64,000 nucleotides of DNA from Herpetosiphon geysericola (GCF_001306135.1 NZ_LGKP01000022.1:248001-312000); one strand, 5' to 3'. Shown: positions 1-11,168, numbered from the stretch's first letter. Program-made: numbers and translations. Notes: generated from the sequence alone by a model not told the origin.

Positions 1-419
1 TACTCTTTAACATTGTGCTAACAGTAGTTACTCGTTGGGCTAGGCTTAACGTTGACGCTTACCCGGATAAATGTATGCCGCAGTTTTCCCACAATCTTGA
101 GGCACATCGACCACGGCCTTGCAGTGCGAACATGCTTAGGCCATTGCTGGCAAAGGTGAGAGTATTTGAATTTACTTTGCCAGTATGTTGGAACGATTTG
201 CCCCAAGCATAATGGTTCTGTCGCCTGCGATCACTATCATCTGTGCCTGGTTGGACAGCAATTGGGCTTAAATGCTGAGCGATTTTTGGCCAGTTGGACC
301 AGAATTTAGCCCAACAGCAAGCGCGATTGATCAAACTGAGCTGGATGTTTAGTGGCGCTTCCTTGAGAGCCTTTGCTAAGCAAATATCGATCCATGGCTA
401 TATATGTATAGTTGTAGGG
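1..419. other. Intergenic, no supported gene
   Basis: No reading frame here has a ribosome site, a recognisable domain or continuity beyond the window edge. A minus-strand frame near 60-170 carries two cysteine pairs, but it is interrupted by a stop and cannot be assigned. It may be the decayed end of a gene. Confidence 0.4.
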
Positions 420-806
420 CTAATGATGAAAATCAGAAGGCAAAATAGCAGGATGAAGGATGAGGAATGAAGTCAAAAATCAAAAATCAGAAGGCAAAAG
501 TCAAAAGGATGAGGGATGAAATGATAGCGATAGGCTGATGGCTATGGGCTGGCGAGAATATAATCCTGCTCATCTGTGCCAATCTGTGGCTAAAATAATA
601 AGGACTTTTAACCACGAAGAGCACGAAGGACACGAAGGGGATAAGTCTAATGGCTTTTGGTATGCGGCTATCGGATCGTTTGAAATTCCAAACCAAATTC
701 CGATAGCCTATCGCCCATAGCCTTTATTTCTCTGCGCTGCTGCGTTAAAACTTTGCGCGCTTCGCGGTTAATAAACGTATGTTCTATGCGCTATGTTCTA
801 TGTTCT
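420..806. repeat. Mosaic intergenic repeat island A
   Basis: This non-coding stretch is built from short phrases that recur in seven other intergenic islands of the window. It contains CACGAAGGACACGAAG, a run of GGATGAGGGATGAA type, CCCATAGCC, CTGCTGCGTTAA and TATGTTCTATG. The CACGAAG unit repeats with a period of 9 bases. There is no terminal inverted repeat and no ORF, so it is not an insertion sequence. Confidence 0.75.
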
Positions 807-808
807 GT

Positions 809-1786
809 TTACTGCCCCAAAATTAAGGCAAACATCAACGGCGCCACAATTGAGGCATCGGATTCGACGATAAACTTCGGCGTGGTTGGCTCCAACTTGC
901 CCCAGGTAATTTTTTCGTTGGGCACAGCGCCTGAGTATGAGCCATAGCTGGTGGTCGAATCGCTGATTTGGCAAAAGTAGCCCCAAACTGGCACGTTGCC
1001 CATCTGCATGTCTTGGTGCAACATTGGCACAACACAAATTGGGAAGTCGCCAGCGATGCCGCCGCCAATTTGGTAGAAGCCAATTGAATGGGTTTTGCTG
1101 GTTTCAATATACCAGTCGGCCAAGTAGGTCATGTATTCGATGCCCGTGCGCACGGTGTGCACATTTTTGACTTCGCCTTGCATAACGTGAGCTGCAAACA
1201 TATTCCCAGTCGTCGAATCTTCCCAGCCTGGCACGATGATTGGCAGGTTTTTCTCCATTGCGGCGTACATCCACGAATCTTTGATGTCGATTTGGAAGAA
1301 TTCTTCCAACACACCTTTGCGCAAGATCCGATATAAAAACTCGTGGGGGAAATAGCGCTCGCCAGCAGCATCAGCCGCTGTCCATTCATCGACCAAGGCC
1401 CGTTCCAAGCGGCGCATTGCTTCTTCTTCTGGAATACAGGTGTCGGTGACGCGATTCATGTGGCGAGCCAACAGCGCTGCTTCATCGTCTGGGGTTAAAT
1501 CGCGATAATGCGGCACGCGTTCGTAGTAATCGTGGGCCACCAAGTTAAACAAATCTTCTTCGAGATTGGCTCCGGTACACGAAATAATTTGCACTTTATC
1601 TTGGCGAATCATTTCGGCCAACGAGAGGCCCAATTCGGCGGTGCTCATCGCGCCTGCAAGCGTGATCATCATTTTGCCATTGTTGGCAAGGTGCTGCACA
1701 TAGGCATCGCTGGCATCGATTAAGGCTGCCGCATTAAAGTGGCGAAAGTTATGGCGCAAAAAATCGCTGATAGGAGTTGTGCTCAC
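809..1786 (-). CDS. Deoxyhypusine synthase-like protein
   Basis: The 325-residue protein matches the deoxyhypusine synthase family along its length. It has the NAD-binding core and, near the C-terminus, the PNEKITWGKL segment, whose lysine at residue 297 corresponds to the active-site lysine that forms the enzyme-butylamine intermediate in the eukaryotic enzyme. Bacteria lack eIF5A, so members in bacteria are thought to make or rearrange polyamines (homospermidine synthase-like chemistry); the substrate here is unknown. The start is GTG, preceded by AGAGGTAG. The gene follows tex on the same strand with an 83-bp gap that contains an imperfect hairpin at 1820-1841, so co-transcription is possible. 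Confidence 0.85.
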   Translation of the reverse strand: MSTTPISDFLRHNFRHFNAAALIDASDAYVQHLANNGKMMITLAGAMSTAELGLSLAEMIRQDKVQIISCTGANLEEDLFNLVAHDYYERVPHYRDLTPDDEAALLARHMNRVTDTCIPEEEAMRRLERALVDEWTAADAAGERYFPHEFLYRILRKGVLEEFFQIDIKDSWMYAAMEKNLPIIVPGWEDSTTGNMFAAHVMQGEVKNVHTVRTGIEYMTYLADWYIETSKTHSIGFYQIGGGIAGDFPICVVPMLHQDMQMGNVPVWGYFCQISDSTTSYGSYSGAVPNEKITWGKLEPTTPKFIVESDASIVAPLMFALILGQ

Positions 1787-1869
1787 AAGCTACCTCTTTA
1801 TTGATAATGCAAAGATTAAGGCGCTAGATCGAGCCAGCGCCGCCGTCTATTGTACCGCAGGCTGCCGCA

Positions 1870-3990
1870 TTATTGTGCTAAAACGAGGGCAATCCGCTTG
1901 CGTTCTTGATCGATTGATTGAATGCTAACATCCAAAATATCGCCAACGCTCAAACTCAAGCCCCGCGGAATTTGCGAACGATGCAATAAGCCGTCGTGTT
2001 TGACCCCTAAATCGATGAATGCACCCCAATCGACGACATTGCGCACGGTGCCTTTGAGCTGCATGCCTGGCTGCAAATCTTCAAAGGCCAGCACATCGCT
2101 GCGCAAAATCGGCGCTGGCACATCCTCGCGTGGGTCGCGGCCAGGCCGAAGCAATTGATCGATAATATCGCTTAGGGTTGGCACGCCGGTGCCTAATTCT
2201 GCCGCAAGGCCATGCAACGGCTGATTCTTCAGATCTTCCAAGCGTTTGATCCGTTCGTTGCGGCCTGTTTTGGCGTTGATATTGAGCTTGGCTAGCAAAT
2301 TTCGTGCTACAGCATAGCTTTCTGGGTGAATGGCGCTGGCATCCAAAGCTTCATCGCCATCGCGAATGCGCAAGAAGCCTGCTGCTTGTTCAAAGGCTTT
2401 TGGCCCCAAGCCTTTGACTTTTTTGAGCGCGATGCGCGAACGAAATGGCCCATGTTCCTCGCGATGGCTGACGATTTGGGCCGAAAGTTTGGGGCCAATG
2501 CCTGCAACGTAGCGCAATAGCGCAGGCGAGGCGGTGTTGACATCAACGCCAACATTATTCACTGCGCTTTCAACCACCCCATCGAGCGCATTGCTCAGCG
2601 CCGTTTGATCAACATCGTGTTGATACATGCCCACGCCAATCGCTTTTGGCTCGATTTTAACCAACTCGGCGAGTGGGTCTTGCACGCGGCGGGCAATCGA
2701 AACCGCGCCGCGCAAACTCACATCAAGATCGGGCAATTCGTTGCGGGCAAGGGTGCTGGCGCTGTAGACGCTCGCTCCCGCTTCGCTAACAATCAAATAT
2801 TTGAGGCCAGGATTGTGGCGAATCACATCGGCGACCAATTGCTCGGTTTCACGCGAGGCTGTGCCATTGCCAATGGCGATTAAACTCACGGTGTAGCGTT
2901 TGATCAAGCCCTGTAATTCTTGAAACGCTCGTTCGCGGGCTGCCGCGCCGCTGTGGGGATAAATTGTGGCGGTGGTCAGCACATTGCCAGTTTGGCCAAT
3001 AATTGCCACTTTGCAGCCAGTGCGAAAGCCTGGGTCAAGCCCCAGCACGACGTTATTGGCAATTGGTGCTTGCAACAACAACGAATGCACGTTTTTGGCA
3101 AAAACGGTGATCGCGTGGCTTTCTGCTTGTTCAGTTAGGGCGCGGCGCACATCGCGCTCGATTGCTGGCAGCAGCAAGCGCTCAGCGCCATCGTGAACCG
3201 CCAACCGTAATTGCTCAGCCCAAGGTGAGCGTTGATCGAGCGGGAAATATTTGGCGGCAACATCAGCCCAATCGCGTTCGCTGACCTGAATTTTGAAGCG
3301 CAAAATATGTTCGGCTTCGCCGCGATTGAGCGCCAACACTTGGTAGGGCTTGAGCCGATTGGCGATGGCTTCGAATTGATAGTAAGTTTGATAGACGCCT
3401 TTGCTATCGTCTGCATCGGCGATTAACTCGCTACGCGCAACGCCCCAACGCAAAGCTCGTTCGCGGGTTTGGCGGCGCACTTCAGGATGCTCGCTTAGCT
3501 GCTCGGCCACAATATCGCGTGCTCCGGCCAAGGCATCTTCAATGCTCGCAACTTGGTCGTTGAGAAACTGGCGGGCAGTGGCCTCGATTGCATCGTTGGG
3601 CTGCATTTGAATTATCTCGGCCAAGCCTTCGAGGCCACGTTCGCGGGCGATACTGGCACGAGTGCGGCGTTTGGGCTTGAACGGTGCATACAAATCTTCG
3701 AGCGTCGTTTTATCGCTGGCTTCGGCCAAGGCTTGGGCAAGCGTATCAGTCAAGGTGCCTTGTTCGCGCAGGGCATTCAAAATCGCCTCGCGACGTTCAT
3801 CAAGCTCGCGCAAGCGGGCAATTTGGCTTTGGATGCTGCGCAATTGTTCTTCATCCAAGCCGCCAGTTTGCTCCTTGCGGTAGCGAGCAACAAACGGCAA
3901 GGTATTGCCTGCATCAAACAATTGAATTGCGGCGGTAACTTGGTCGGCACGCACCGTCAAGCTTTTGGCAATTAAATGAGCATAATCCAT
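1870..3990 (-). CDS. tex: Tex-family RNA-binding transcription accessory protein
   Basis: This is a 706-residue protein with the full Tex layout: an N-terminal helical region, a YqgF/RNase H-like domain (LDPGFRTGCK near residue 317), tandem helix-hairpin-helix motifs (VAGIGPKLSAQI near residue 495, then KVKGLGPKAFE), and a C-terminal S1 domain from about residue 634 (GTVRNVVDWGAFIDLG). Tex proteins bind nucleic acid and act with RNA polymerase or RNA decay. I chose the ATG of MDYAHLIAK; a TTG four codons upstream is in frame, but GGGAAC lies at a suitable distance only from the ATG. The gene is complete and of normal family length. Confidence 0.95.
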   Translation of the reverse strand: MDYAHLIAKSLTVRADQVTAAIQLFDAGNTLPFVARYRKEQTGGLDEEQLRSIQSQIARLRELDERREAILNALREQGTLTDTLAQALAEASDKTTLEDLYAPFKPKRRTRASIARERGLEGLAEIIQMQPNDAIEATARQFLNDQVASIEDALAGARDIVAEQLSEHPEVRRQTRERALRWGVARSELIADADDSKGVYQTYYQFEAIANRLKPYQVLALNRGEAEHILRFKIQVSERDWADVAAKYFPLDQRSPWAEQLRLAVHDGAERLLLPAIERDVRRALTEQAESHAITVFAKNVHSLLLQAPIANNVVLGLDPGFRTGCKVAIIGQTGNVLTTATIYPHSGAAARERAFQELQGLIKRYTVSLIAIGNGTASRETEQLVADVIRHNPGLKYLIVSEAGASVYSASTLARNELPDLDVSLRGAVSIARRVQDPLAELVKIEPKAIGVGMYQHDVDQTALSNALDGVVESAVNNVGVDVNTASPALLRYVAGIGPKLSAQIVSHREEHGPFRSRIALKKVKGLGPKAFEQAAGFLRIRDGDEALDASAIHPESYAVARNLLAKLNINAKTGRNERIKRLEDLKNQPLHGLAAELGTGVPTLSDIIDQLLRPGRDPREDVPAPILRSDVLAFEDLQPGMQLKGTVRNVVDWGAFIDLGVKHDGLLHRSQIPRGLSLSVGDILDVSIQSIDQERKRIALVLAQ

Positions 3991-4049
3991 ACAAGTTCCC
4001 AATCTAGCTAAACCAATAGCTTCATTTTAACATAGCAGGTTTGATCGAC

Positions 4050-4395
4050 GTAGGGGAAATTGGGATGAGGGATAAGCGTTCAGGGGTCAGGGTCTAGGGA
4101 GACGGAAACCACGAAGAGTTTTTAACCACGAAGGACACGAAGTGCACGAAGTTTAGATTTATTGGGTTAGTCACAGATTGCCACAGATTGTTTTGATTAG
4201 GTTCTTCTTAGCCACGAAATTTCACAAATTGCCCAAATGTTCACTATTCATCACTCATACTTCATCCTTTGGTTATCTGCGCCGCTGCGTTAATATTTCG
4301 ATCTACGAAGAGCACGAAGTATAGATTCAGCGTGCTCTGCTATTTGGCGGTAATTCATAGGTATCTTCAACCTTAGTCCCTGGCCCCTGACCCCT
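4050..4395. repeat. Mosaic intergenic repeat island B
   Basis: The island lies between the starts of tex and the end of the GerMN gene. It carries CACGAAGGACACGAAG, GTCACAGATTGCCACAG, CTGCGCCGCTGCGTTAA and a CTCATACTTCATCC run, the same phrase set as the other islands. No gene or promoter is evident inside it. Confidence 0.75.
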
Positions 4396-4402
4396 ACTAA
4401 TT

Positions 4403-6037
4403 CTACTCAGGATTGAGTTGTGGGCGCGTAAATGGATTGCTGAATGCTTCGCCCCAAGTCGCGCTGAGAGGCTGGCCTTCGATCGTAATAACAACCTGCT
4501 GGACGCTGCTGAATGAGGTTAATGCCAACACCAAGGCATCAACTGCTGCGCGGGGATTGCTGGTTTGGCTGAATTCAGCGCTAAGATCGAGCTGGGCCAC
4601 GCCATCGACAATGACTAAGCGCCGAACCTGGCTTGTGCTAGGAATCGCGCTGCTGACTAGGTTACTATAGCGACCAGCACCGCGAATAAGCTCATCGATA
4701 GTGGCCCGCGCCTCGGTTTTGGTGCTTGGCACAAGGCGCATCACCCGTACCCAACGGCCAGTGCTGGCTTGGAAATACAACGGTAAGAACGAAGTTGTGT
4801 TAAACTGACCATTTAAACCCTGCGGATTATCGGGATTGACGTTGGGTCGGTAACGCAAGCCCCCAAGATTCTGGCCTTGGACTTGAAGCTGCACTTGGCT
4901 AACGTCTGGTTGTTCAGTCAAGGCCAAAACAATCGAACGCAAGCCCAAATCTTCTACACCTGAATTGCCAAACGTCGGGATACGGTTAAAATTAGCCGTA
5001 GCGATGCCATTGTTCAGCCGTAGCCCAAGCAATTGGGTATCGCTTGGCAACAAACTGCGCAAATCGCTGCGTGCCCCAGCAATCAACTCATGAATTGCGG
5101 CAGTGCGTGGTTGGCGCGTCGTTACAATTTGGCGCGAAACCGGCACCAACACTTGGCCGCTACTATCGGCAAAAAACAGGGTTACTTGATTGACCTCACG
5201 GCCCCCAGTTTCCTCGGTTGGCTGTGCAGTTGGTTCTGGCAGCGGTTCGCTGGTTGGCTCGCTTGTTGGTTCAACAGTTGGCTCGCTGGTTGGTTCAACA
5301 GTTGGCTCAATGGTTGGTTCAAGCGTTGGTTCAACAGTTGGCTCGCTGGTTGGCACAATTGGCGATAACGTTGGCTCGAAAGTTGGCAGATCGGTGGCAA
5401 ACGGAATGCTAGGAGTTGGACTGGCAACAATCACATCTTCAGTTGGCGGTACAATAACAAATGTAGGCGATGCAAGAATCACCTGAGTGGTTGCAGAAGC
5501 CGATGGCGTAGCAGAGACCGAGGGAGTGGCGGTAGTGGTTAGAGCGATAGCTTCGGCTGTTTGAGTTTGACGAACCGCTGCTGTGGCAAAGGCATTTGGC
5601 GATGGTGAAACGGTTAATGTTGGGCCAGCGTTGGTTGGTTGGACGACTAACGCTGTGGTGCTCGGTGTCGTAGGGCTGGAGTTGTTGCTAAATAAGACAA
5701 CCCCGCTAATGGCATAGGCCACAATAATTAAGCAGAGCAAGCCGACCAAGGTGGCATAAATGCGGCGATCACGGCTTGATAAGCCAGCGACCCAACCGCG
5801 CCAACCACCAACCCCAACCGGCGTAGGCGGGCTAACCGCCTGCTCAATCGGCAGATCTTCACCAGTATATAATGGGCAACGCACATGGTTGCTACTTAAA
5901 CAAAACGCTGCTTGGGGCACTGGAATATCGTGGGCCTCACCAGTTATGTAGCAACGGTGCTCCGACGTAGGACTCGCGAAACGAATCGCACGATTTTGTT
6001 TAAGGCCCACATATGGGCAGTGATGCACTGGTTCCAC
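4403..6037 (-). CDS. Membrane-anchored double GerMN-domain protein
   Basis: The 544-residue protein starts at GTG with GAGG at a good distance. Residues 1-60 form a cysteine/histidine-rich module (HHCPYVGL, HRCYITG, AFCLSSNHVRCPLY) of a kind seen at the N-terminus of Chloroflexi membrane proteins. One transmembrane helix follows at about 91-115, then a TP/SP-rich spacer with a run of EPTVEPTSEPT units (about 195-275). Two GerMN domains follow (about 282-410 and 425-540; VTLFFADSSGQ, then TEARATIDELIRG). GerMN domains were first described in spore-germination proteins, but they also occur in lipoproteins of non-spore-formers. Topology predicts an outside GerMN pair. Its role here is unknown. 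Confidence 0.8.
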   Translation of the reverse strand: MEPVHHCPYVGLKQNRAIRFASPTSEHRCYITGEAHDIPVPQAAFCLSSNHVRCPLYTGEDLPIEQAVSPPTPVGVGGWRGWVAGLSSRDRRIYATLVGLLCLIIVAYAISGVVLFSNNSSPTTPSTTALVVQPTNAGPTLTVSPSPNAFATAAVRQTQTAEAIALTTTATPSVSATPSASATTQVILASPTFVIVPPTEDVIVASPTPSIPFATDLPTFEPTLSPIVPTSEPTVEPTLEPTIEPTVEPTSEPTVEPTSEPTSEPLPEPTAQPTEETGGREVNQVTLFFADSSGQVLVPVSRQIVTTRQPRTAAIHELIAGARSDLRSLLPSDTQLLGLRLNNGIATANFNRIPTFGNSGVEDLGLRSIVLALTEQPDVSQVQLQVQGQNLGGLRYRPNVNPDNPQGLNGQFNTTSFLPLYFQASTGRWVRVMRLVPSTKTEARATIDELIRGAGRYSNLVSSAIPSTSQVRRLVIVDGVAQLDLSAEFSQTSNPRAAVDALVLALTSFSSVQQVVITIEGQPLSATWGEAFSNPFTRPQLNPE

Positions 6038-6132
6038 GACGTTCCTCGTTCAAGCTCAAAAGGCTCCTGACCGCCATTATACTCTACCAACCCTTGCCAC
6101 AGAAACAGCGCTTGATTGCAGAAAGGTAACAC

Positions 6133-6867
6133 ATGCGGGTTCTGGTTCTTGCTGATATTCATGCTAACTTAGCCGCACTGGAAGCTGTTCTTGGAGCAGC
6201 AGGCGAGGTCGATTCGGTTTGGTGTTTGGGTGATACGGTTGGTTATGGGCCTCAACCAAATGAATGTGTAGCGCTCATGCGTGAACGCCAGCAAGCGATG
6301 TTGGTCGGGAATCACGACCTTGGTTGCCTTGGCTCAATTTCGCTGAGCAATTTTAATCGTGATGCTCGGATTGCCAATGAATGGAATGGTTCGCAATTAA
6401 CCGAGGACAATCGCGAGTTTTTGCTCAGCCTTAGCCCCATGCAACAGGTGAACGATACGGTTACATTGGCTCATGGCAGCCCACGCGACCCAGTTTGGGA
6501 ATATTTACTTGATACGGTGGGGGCAACCTATTCGTTTGATCATTTTAGCACACCTATTTGCTTTGTTGGCCATACCCACCAACCAGTTATTTTTACTGCC
6601 GATATGCTTGGCGACCATTGCACCGCCACGATTCCTACCGATAACTTGGTGCTGAAGCTCCAACCAGATAAACGCTATATCATCAACCCTGGTGGCGTAG
6701 GTCAACCCCGCGATGGCGATGCCCGCTCAGGCTGGGCGATTTACGACGATGAGCAACAAACGGTCACCTTTCATCGCACAACTTACAATATTCGGCGCAC
6801 CCAAACCTTGATGCTTGAACATGGCTTGCCTAATATTTTGGCTGCCCGTTTGAGCTTTGGGATGTAG
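6133..6867 (+). CDS. Metallophosphoesterase (YfcE/calcineurin-like)
   Basis: The 244-residue protein has the metal-binding motifs of calcineurin-like phosphoesterases in order: DIH near residue 8, GDTVGYG, GNHD, a mid-protein histidine in LAHGSPRD, and GHTHQP. It resembles the small YfcE/MJ0936 phosphodiesterases in length and lacks any extra domain, so it is probably a cytoplasmic phosphodiesterase of unknown substrate. The start ATG has AAAGGT upstream. Its stop codon abuts the stop of the convergent LuxR-Kelch gene with no base between them. Confidence 0.9.
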   Translation: MRVLVLADIHANLAALEAVLGAAGEVDSVWCLGDTVGYGPQPNECVALMRERQQAMLVGNHDLGCLGSISLSNFNRDARIANEWNGSQLTEDNREFLLSLSPMQQVNDTVTLAHGSPRDPVWEYLLDTVGATYSFDHFSTPICFVGHTHQPVIFTADMLGDHCTATIPTDNLVLKLQPDKRYIINPGGVGQPRDGDARSGWAIYDDEQQTVTFHRTTYNIRRTQTLMLEHGLPNILAARLSFGM

Positions 6868-8259
6868 CTATCGGCCCACACCAGGCAAAAAGATGTTGGT
6901 AATTGGTGTCCAGCTGCGAGTTTCAGCGAGCGCATTCGTGCCATTCCACCCACCAATGCTATAAATATCCCGAGCATTTGAAAGCACGAGGTGTTCGCTG
7001 AGGGCATGGCCTGTGCGTAAATCAGTTATCGTCCAAAGGTTGTTTTGCAACACCAGCACCGGCTGATCGCCTTCCGCGCCGCCAACCAGATAGATTTGAT
7101 TGGTAATATAGACTGCGCCAGCGTCAATTCGTGGGGCTGGCAAATCAGCCAAGGCCTGCCATACGCCAGTTTGCAAGCGCCAAGTTTTGAGGTTTGGGCC
7201 GCTCGTCGTTTGACCACCGATCAAGACCACATCGCTGCCGCTTTGGGCAAGCGCTGCATCGCGTAATGGCAATGGGATGGGGGCACCTTGGCTCCAGCTT
7301 TTGCTATCGGGGCTATAAATAAAGCTGGTTGCGGCAATCACGCTTTCGCTTTCGCCGCCAAATACATAGACTTTGCCATCAATTGCCGCAACCATGGCGT
7401 TGGCGCGCGCTTCTGGCATGGCTGGCCCACTTTGCCAGCGATTTTGGGCCAGATCAAAAATCTCAAAGCTCTTGCTTGCATTGCCATTTTTATCGCGACC
7501 CCCAGCCACATAAATTTGGCCTGCAATCTGGACTGCGCCGCTAGCTGCGACTGCGGTTGGCTTGGGCGCAAGCTCGCGCCAAGCTCCAGTTGCAAGGTTA
7601 AGTTGCCATGTCTGGGCTACCACGCCTGTATCCGTGTTGCCGCCAATGACAATCAAGCTATCGGCCAAAAAGACTCCGGTATGTTGATAGGTTGGTTGGG
7701 GCAAGGCAGTCAGCGGTTGCCACATATTGCTCACAACTGTGGTTGGCGCTGGTTGGGTTGTGGGCGTGATGTTGTTGCGCACAACAAACCAGCCAATGGC
7801 CATGACCGCCACAATCAGCCCTCCCAACACGCCCAAAATTGCCAACGCATAGCCGCGCGGAATCGTAATTTGATTGGTTGGTTGGGTCAGGACTGGGGTA
7901 ATTGGATCTGGCGTTGGGGCTAAAGTTGGTTGAACAAGATTGGTCGCTTGAACTGGCTCTGCTGGCGTTGGCTCACTGCTTGGGGATGTTACCATCGCTT
8001 CTGGCTCGGCTGGGCCAACTTCTGGCTCTGGCGCAAGGGTTGGGTTAATTGCAACCTCAATTAAGCCGCGCCGCACAGCTTCGAGCGTTGCCTCTGTTCG
8101 TGATAACACCCCTAATTTAGCATAGATATTGCGGATATGTACTTTAACCGTGTTGGGGCTGATGACGAGCGTATTGGCGATTTCGTTATTGCTTGCCCCC
8201 AGCGCTAGCTGCTGCAAGACTTCAATTTCACGCTCGCTAAGTGGTGATTGTTCAGACAT
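6868..8259 (-). CDS. LuxR-type HTH, transmembrane, Kelch-repeat regulator
   Basis: The 463-residue protein begins with a LuxR/GerE helix-turn-helix (LSEREIEVLQQLALGASNNEIA, VSPNTVKVHIRNIYAKLGV-like, residues about 5-65). A Pro/Glu-rich spacer follows, then one transmembrane helix (about 135-158) and a long C-terminal Kelch/galactose-oxidase-like propeller with repeated YVAGG and VYVFGG strands (about 180-463). There is no receiver domain, so it would act as a one-component, membrane-tethered regulator with the propeller outside the cell. The ATG at 8259 is preferred to an upstream TTG because GAGGAAT sits just before it. Ligand and target genes are unknown. Confidence 0.85.
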   Translation of the reverse strand: MSEQSPLSEREIEVLQQLALGASNNEIANTLVISPNTVKVHIRNIYAKLGVLSRTEATLEAVRRGLIEVAINPTLAPEPEVGPAEPEAMVTSPSSEPTPAEPVQATNLVQPTLAPTPDPITPVLTQPTNQITIPRGYALAILGVLGGLIVAVMAIGWFVVRNNITPTTQPAPTTVVSNMWQPLTALPQPTYQHTGVFLADSLIVIGGNTDTGVVAQTWQLNLATGAWRELAPKPTAVAASGAVQIAGQIYVAGGRDKNGNASKSFEIFDLAQNRWQSGPAMPEARANAMVAAIDGKVYVFGGESESVIAATSFIYSPDSKSWSQGAPIPLPLRDAALAQSGSDVVLIGGQTTSGPNLKTWRLQTGVWQALADLPAPRIDAGAVYITNQIYLVGGAEGDQPVLVLQNNLWTITDLRTGHALSEHLVLSNARDIYSIGGWNGTNALAETRSWTPITNIFLPGVGR

Positions 8260-8338
8260 ATTCCTCAATTCCTGAGCCAATTCTCGATCGTTTGCATGGT
8301 AGCTGAACGCAGGTGCAAAGTCAAAGGGTTAATCAACA

Positions 8339-8376
8339 ATCAGGGGTGGAATCGTATGCTGATTCCTACCCCTGAT
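8339..8376 (-). terminator. Probable terminator of the SEC-C gene
   Basis: A 15-bp stem with one bulged base (ATCAGGGGT arms) lies just past the SEC-C stop codon on the minus strand. The T-rich tail is weak (TTGTTGATT), so termination may be partial. Confidence 0.55.
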
Positions 8377-8393
8377 CGCTTCGTTAACATGGT

Positions 8394-9437
<1,044 letters not shown>

Positions 9438-9451
9438 GGAACTACTCCTGA

Positions 9452-11125
9452 TTATGCTGCTGAGGGCATGCTAAAGATAAAGGTACTGCCTTTGCCAGGC
9501 GTGCTATCGACCCAAATGCGGCCACCGTGGGCCTCGATGACCTGCTTGCAATAGGCTAAGCCAACCCCGCCAATGCGTTGCTCGCCAACCTGTTTGCTGA
9601 AGCGGTCGAAAATGCGGCCCGCAAGCTCGACCGGAATACTTGGGCCTTGGTCGGCGATGCGCACTTGGGCATTGCCACCAGTATTGCTGACTTGCACCCG
9701 CACCGTGCTATAGGCTGGGCTACGGCGCAAGGCATTATCCAACAGATGGCTCATCACGCGGCGCATTTTATCTGCATCAAACGCCAGCCCACCGCTATCA
9801 GCGCCATATTCCAACACCAGGTTGATTGCGCGTTGTTGGGCTTGGGGCGTGGCTTGGGCAATGCTGCCTTCGATCAATGGCCGCAAGGGGTTGGCCAAAC
9901 GATGCAAGCTATTGGCATCGCCATGTAAACGGCTCATTTCCATCAGTGTATTGGTCAGTTCAACCAAGCGCGAGGTTGTGCGGCGGGCGGTCGATAATAC
10001 CCGCTCATTGCCATCGCCTAAATCGCCAGCCAACAAGGTATCTTGGGCCGCCAACACCGAGTTAAGCGGATCATGCATATCTTGCACCAAGAAATCGAGC
10101 AATTGCGAGCGCATTTCCTCAACTTCCAATTCGGTGGTTTTATCGTGAAAGACCCCAACATAGCCCAAAACGCTGCCAGCGCTACTGCGAATTGGCACTT
10201 GATTCAGGCCAATGACGGGCTTGCGCGTGCCTTGTTGTTGCTCAAAAACCACCCGTTGGCGTTCACCTTCGCGCTCATTGCTGATCACGCGCAGGCGGCC
10301 TGTGTTTTCTTGGCTCCATTGATTGAGCGCTTGGCCTTCGAGTGTGCCGCCAAAGGTTTCATTCAACAATTGGCGCGCAGCAGCATTGGCCTGCAAAATG
10401 ATGCCATTGCTATCGGCCAAAACCACGCCATCGCTGGCAGCGCCAATCACCGCCGCCAGCCGATCGCGCTCTTGCACCAGCAATTGGGCGGCGCGTTCGA
10501 CTCGCTCTTGTTCTTCGCCAAGCTGCTTGTTGAGTTGGGTCGTCGATTCGTGACCAACGGTTTGCTGGCGGTCAAAGGCGCGCAAGGCTGCGCTACATAC
10601 CAAGCCAAAAATGCTAATCACTAGCACAAAGGCGCTCAGCACGCCCCATTGAATTAATTGGTTGCTGTTTGGCTCGGCAGCGGCAAAATAGGCTGCTGCC
10701 CACAAACTAGCTAAACTAACAACCGTAACAATAGCAGTGTGCAAGGGGCGCAAGGTTAAAGCGGCACACAACACCGGCAAGGCCGCGCTGATAATCGCCA
10801 ATTCACGTTGGTCGGGAAAAACCATGGTTGCGCCGAGGGCAATGCTCAGAGTGCCAACGACCAAAGCCCAACCACTCAAGGGCAAACGTCGACGCAGGCC
10901 AGCAATCAAGCCAACCAAGGCGGCGAGTGCGCCAACCCCGCCAGCAATTGCGCCAATTAGCATGGGTTGCGAACCAAAATTAAGCCCACACCACGCTGCT
11001 AGCCCTGCGCCAAGCGCCAAGATAACCAAGGCAATTGGCAATAATAACCGACTTAAGGGCGAACGTGGGCTGGGTATGGCAGCCGTTTGGCTAGGCTGCT
11101 CGGCAATTGCGACGCTTTCAGTCAT
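9452..11125 (-). CDS. Membrane sensor histidine kinase with PAS domain
   Basis: The 557-residue kinase has about six hydrophobic segments in residues 25-185, a short coiled stretch, a PAS domain (about 220-335, [23 protein letters not shown]-like), a HisKA domain with H351 (QDMHDPLNS), and an HATPase domain with N box (HLLDNALRR), G1 (ADQGPSIP) and G2 (GGVGLAYCK). The H box has Asp-Pro in place of the usual Glu-Leu-Arg context, but the histidine is present. No response regulator lies next to it; the next gene on the strand is the SEC-C protein. The signal is unknown. Confidence 0.92.
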   Translation of the reverse strand: MTESVAIAEQPSQTAAIPSPRSPLSRLLLPIALVILALGAGLAAWCGLNFGSQPMLIGAIAGGVGALAALVGLIAGLRRRLPLSGWALVVGTLSIALGATMVFPDQRELAIISAALPVLCAALTLRPLHTAIVTVVSLASLWAAAYFAAAEPNSNQLIQWGVLSAFVLVISIFGLVCSAALRAFDRQQTVGHESTTQLNKQLGEEQERVERAAQLLVQERDRLAAVIGAASDGVVLADSNGIILQANAAARQLLNETFGGTLEGQALNQWSQENTGRLRVISNEREGERQRVVFEQQQGTRKPVIGLNQVPIRSSAGSVLGYVGVFHDKTTELEVEEMRSQLLDFLVQDMHDPLNSVLAAQDTLLAGDLGDGNERVLSTARRTTSRLVELTNTLMEMSRLHGDANSLHRLANPLRPLIEGSIAQATPQAQQRAINLVLEYGADSGGLAFDADKMRRVMSHLLDNALRRSPAYSTVRVQVSNTGGNAQVRIADQGPSIPVELAGRIFDRFSKQVGEQRIGGVGLAYCKQVIEAHGGRIWVDSTPGKGSTFIFSMPSAA

Positions 11126-11168
11126 GAGCCAATCCTCAATCCATCTAAGCTAGGGCTGCCCAATTATA

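Noticed and set aside
15-334. ORFs on both strands in the first 335 bases
   Set aside because: They overlap each other, lack ribosome sites and show no family match; the region looks non-coding or decayed.
5182-5486. Val/Ser/Gly-rich and Trp/Leu-rich ORFs opposite the EPT spacer
   Set aside because: They are translations of the low-complexity EPT repeat of the GerMN gene in other frames, not genes.
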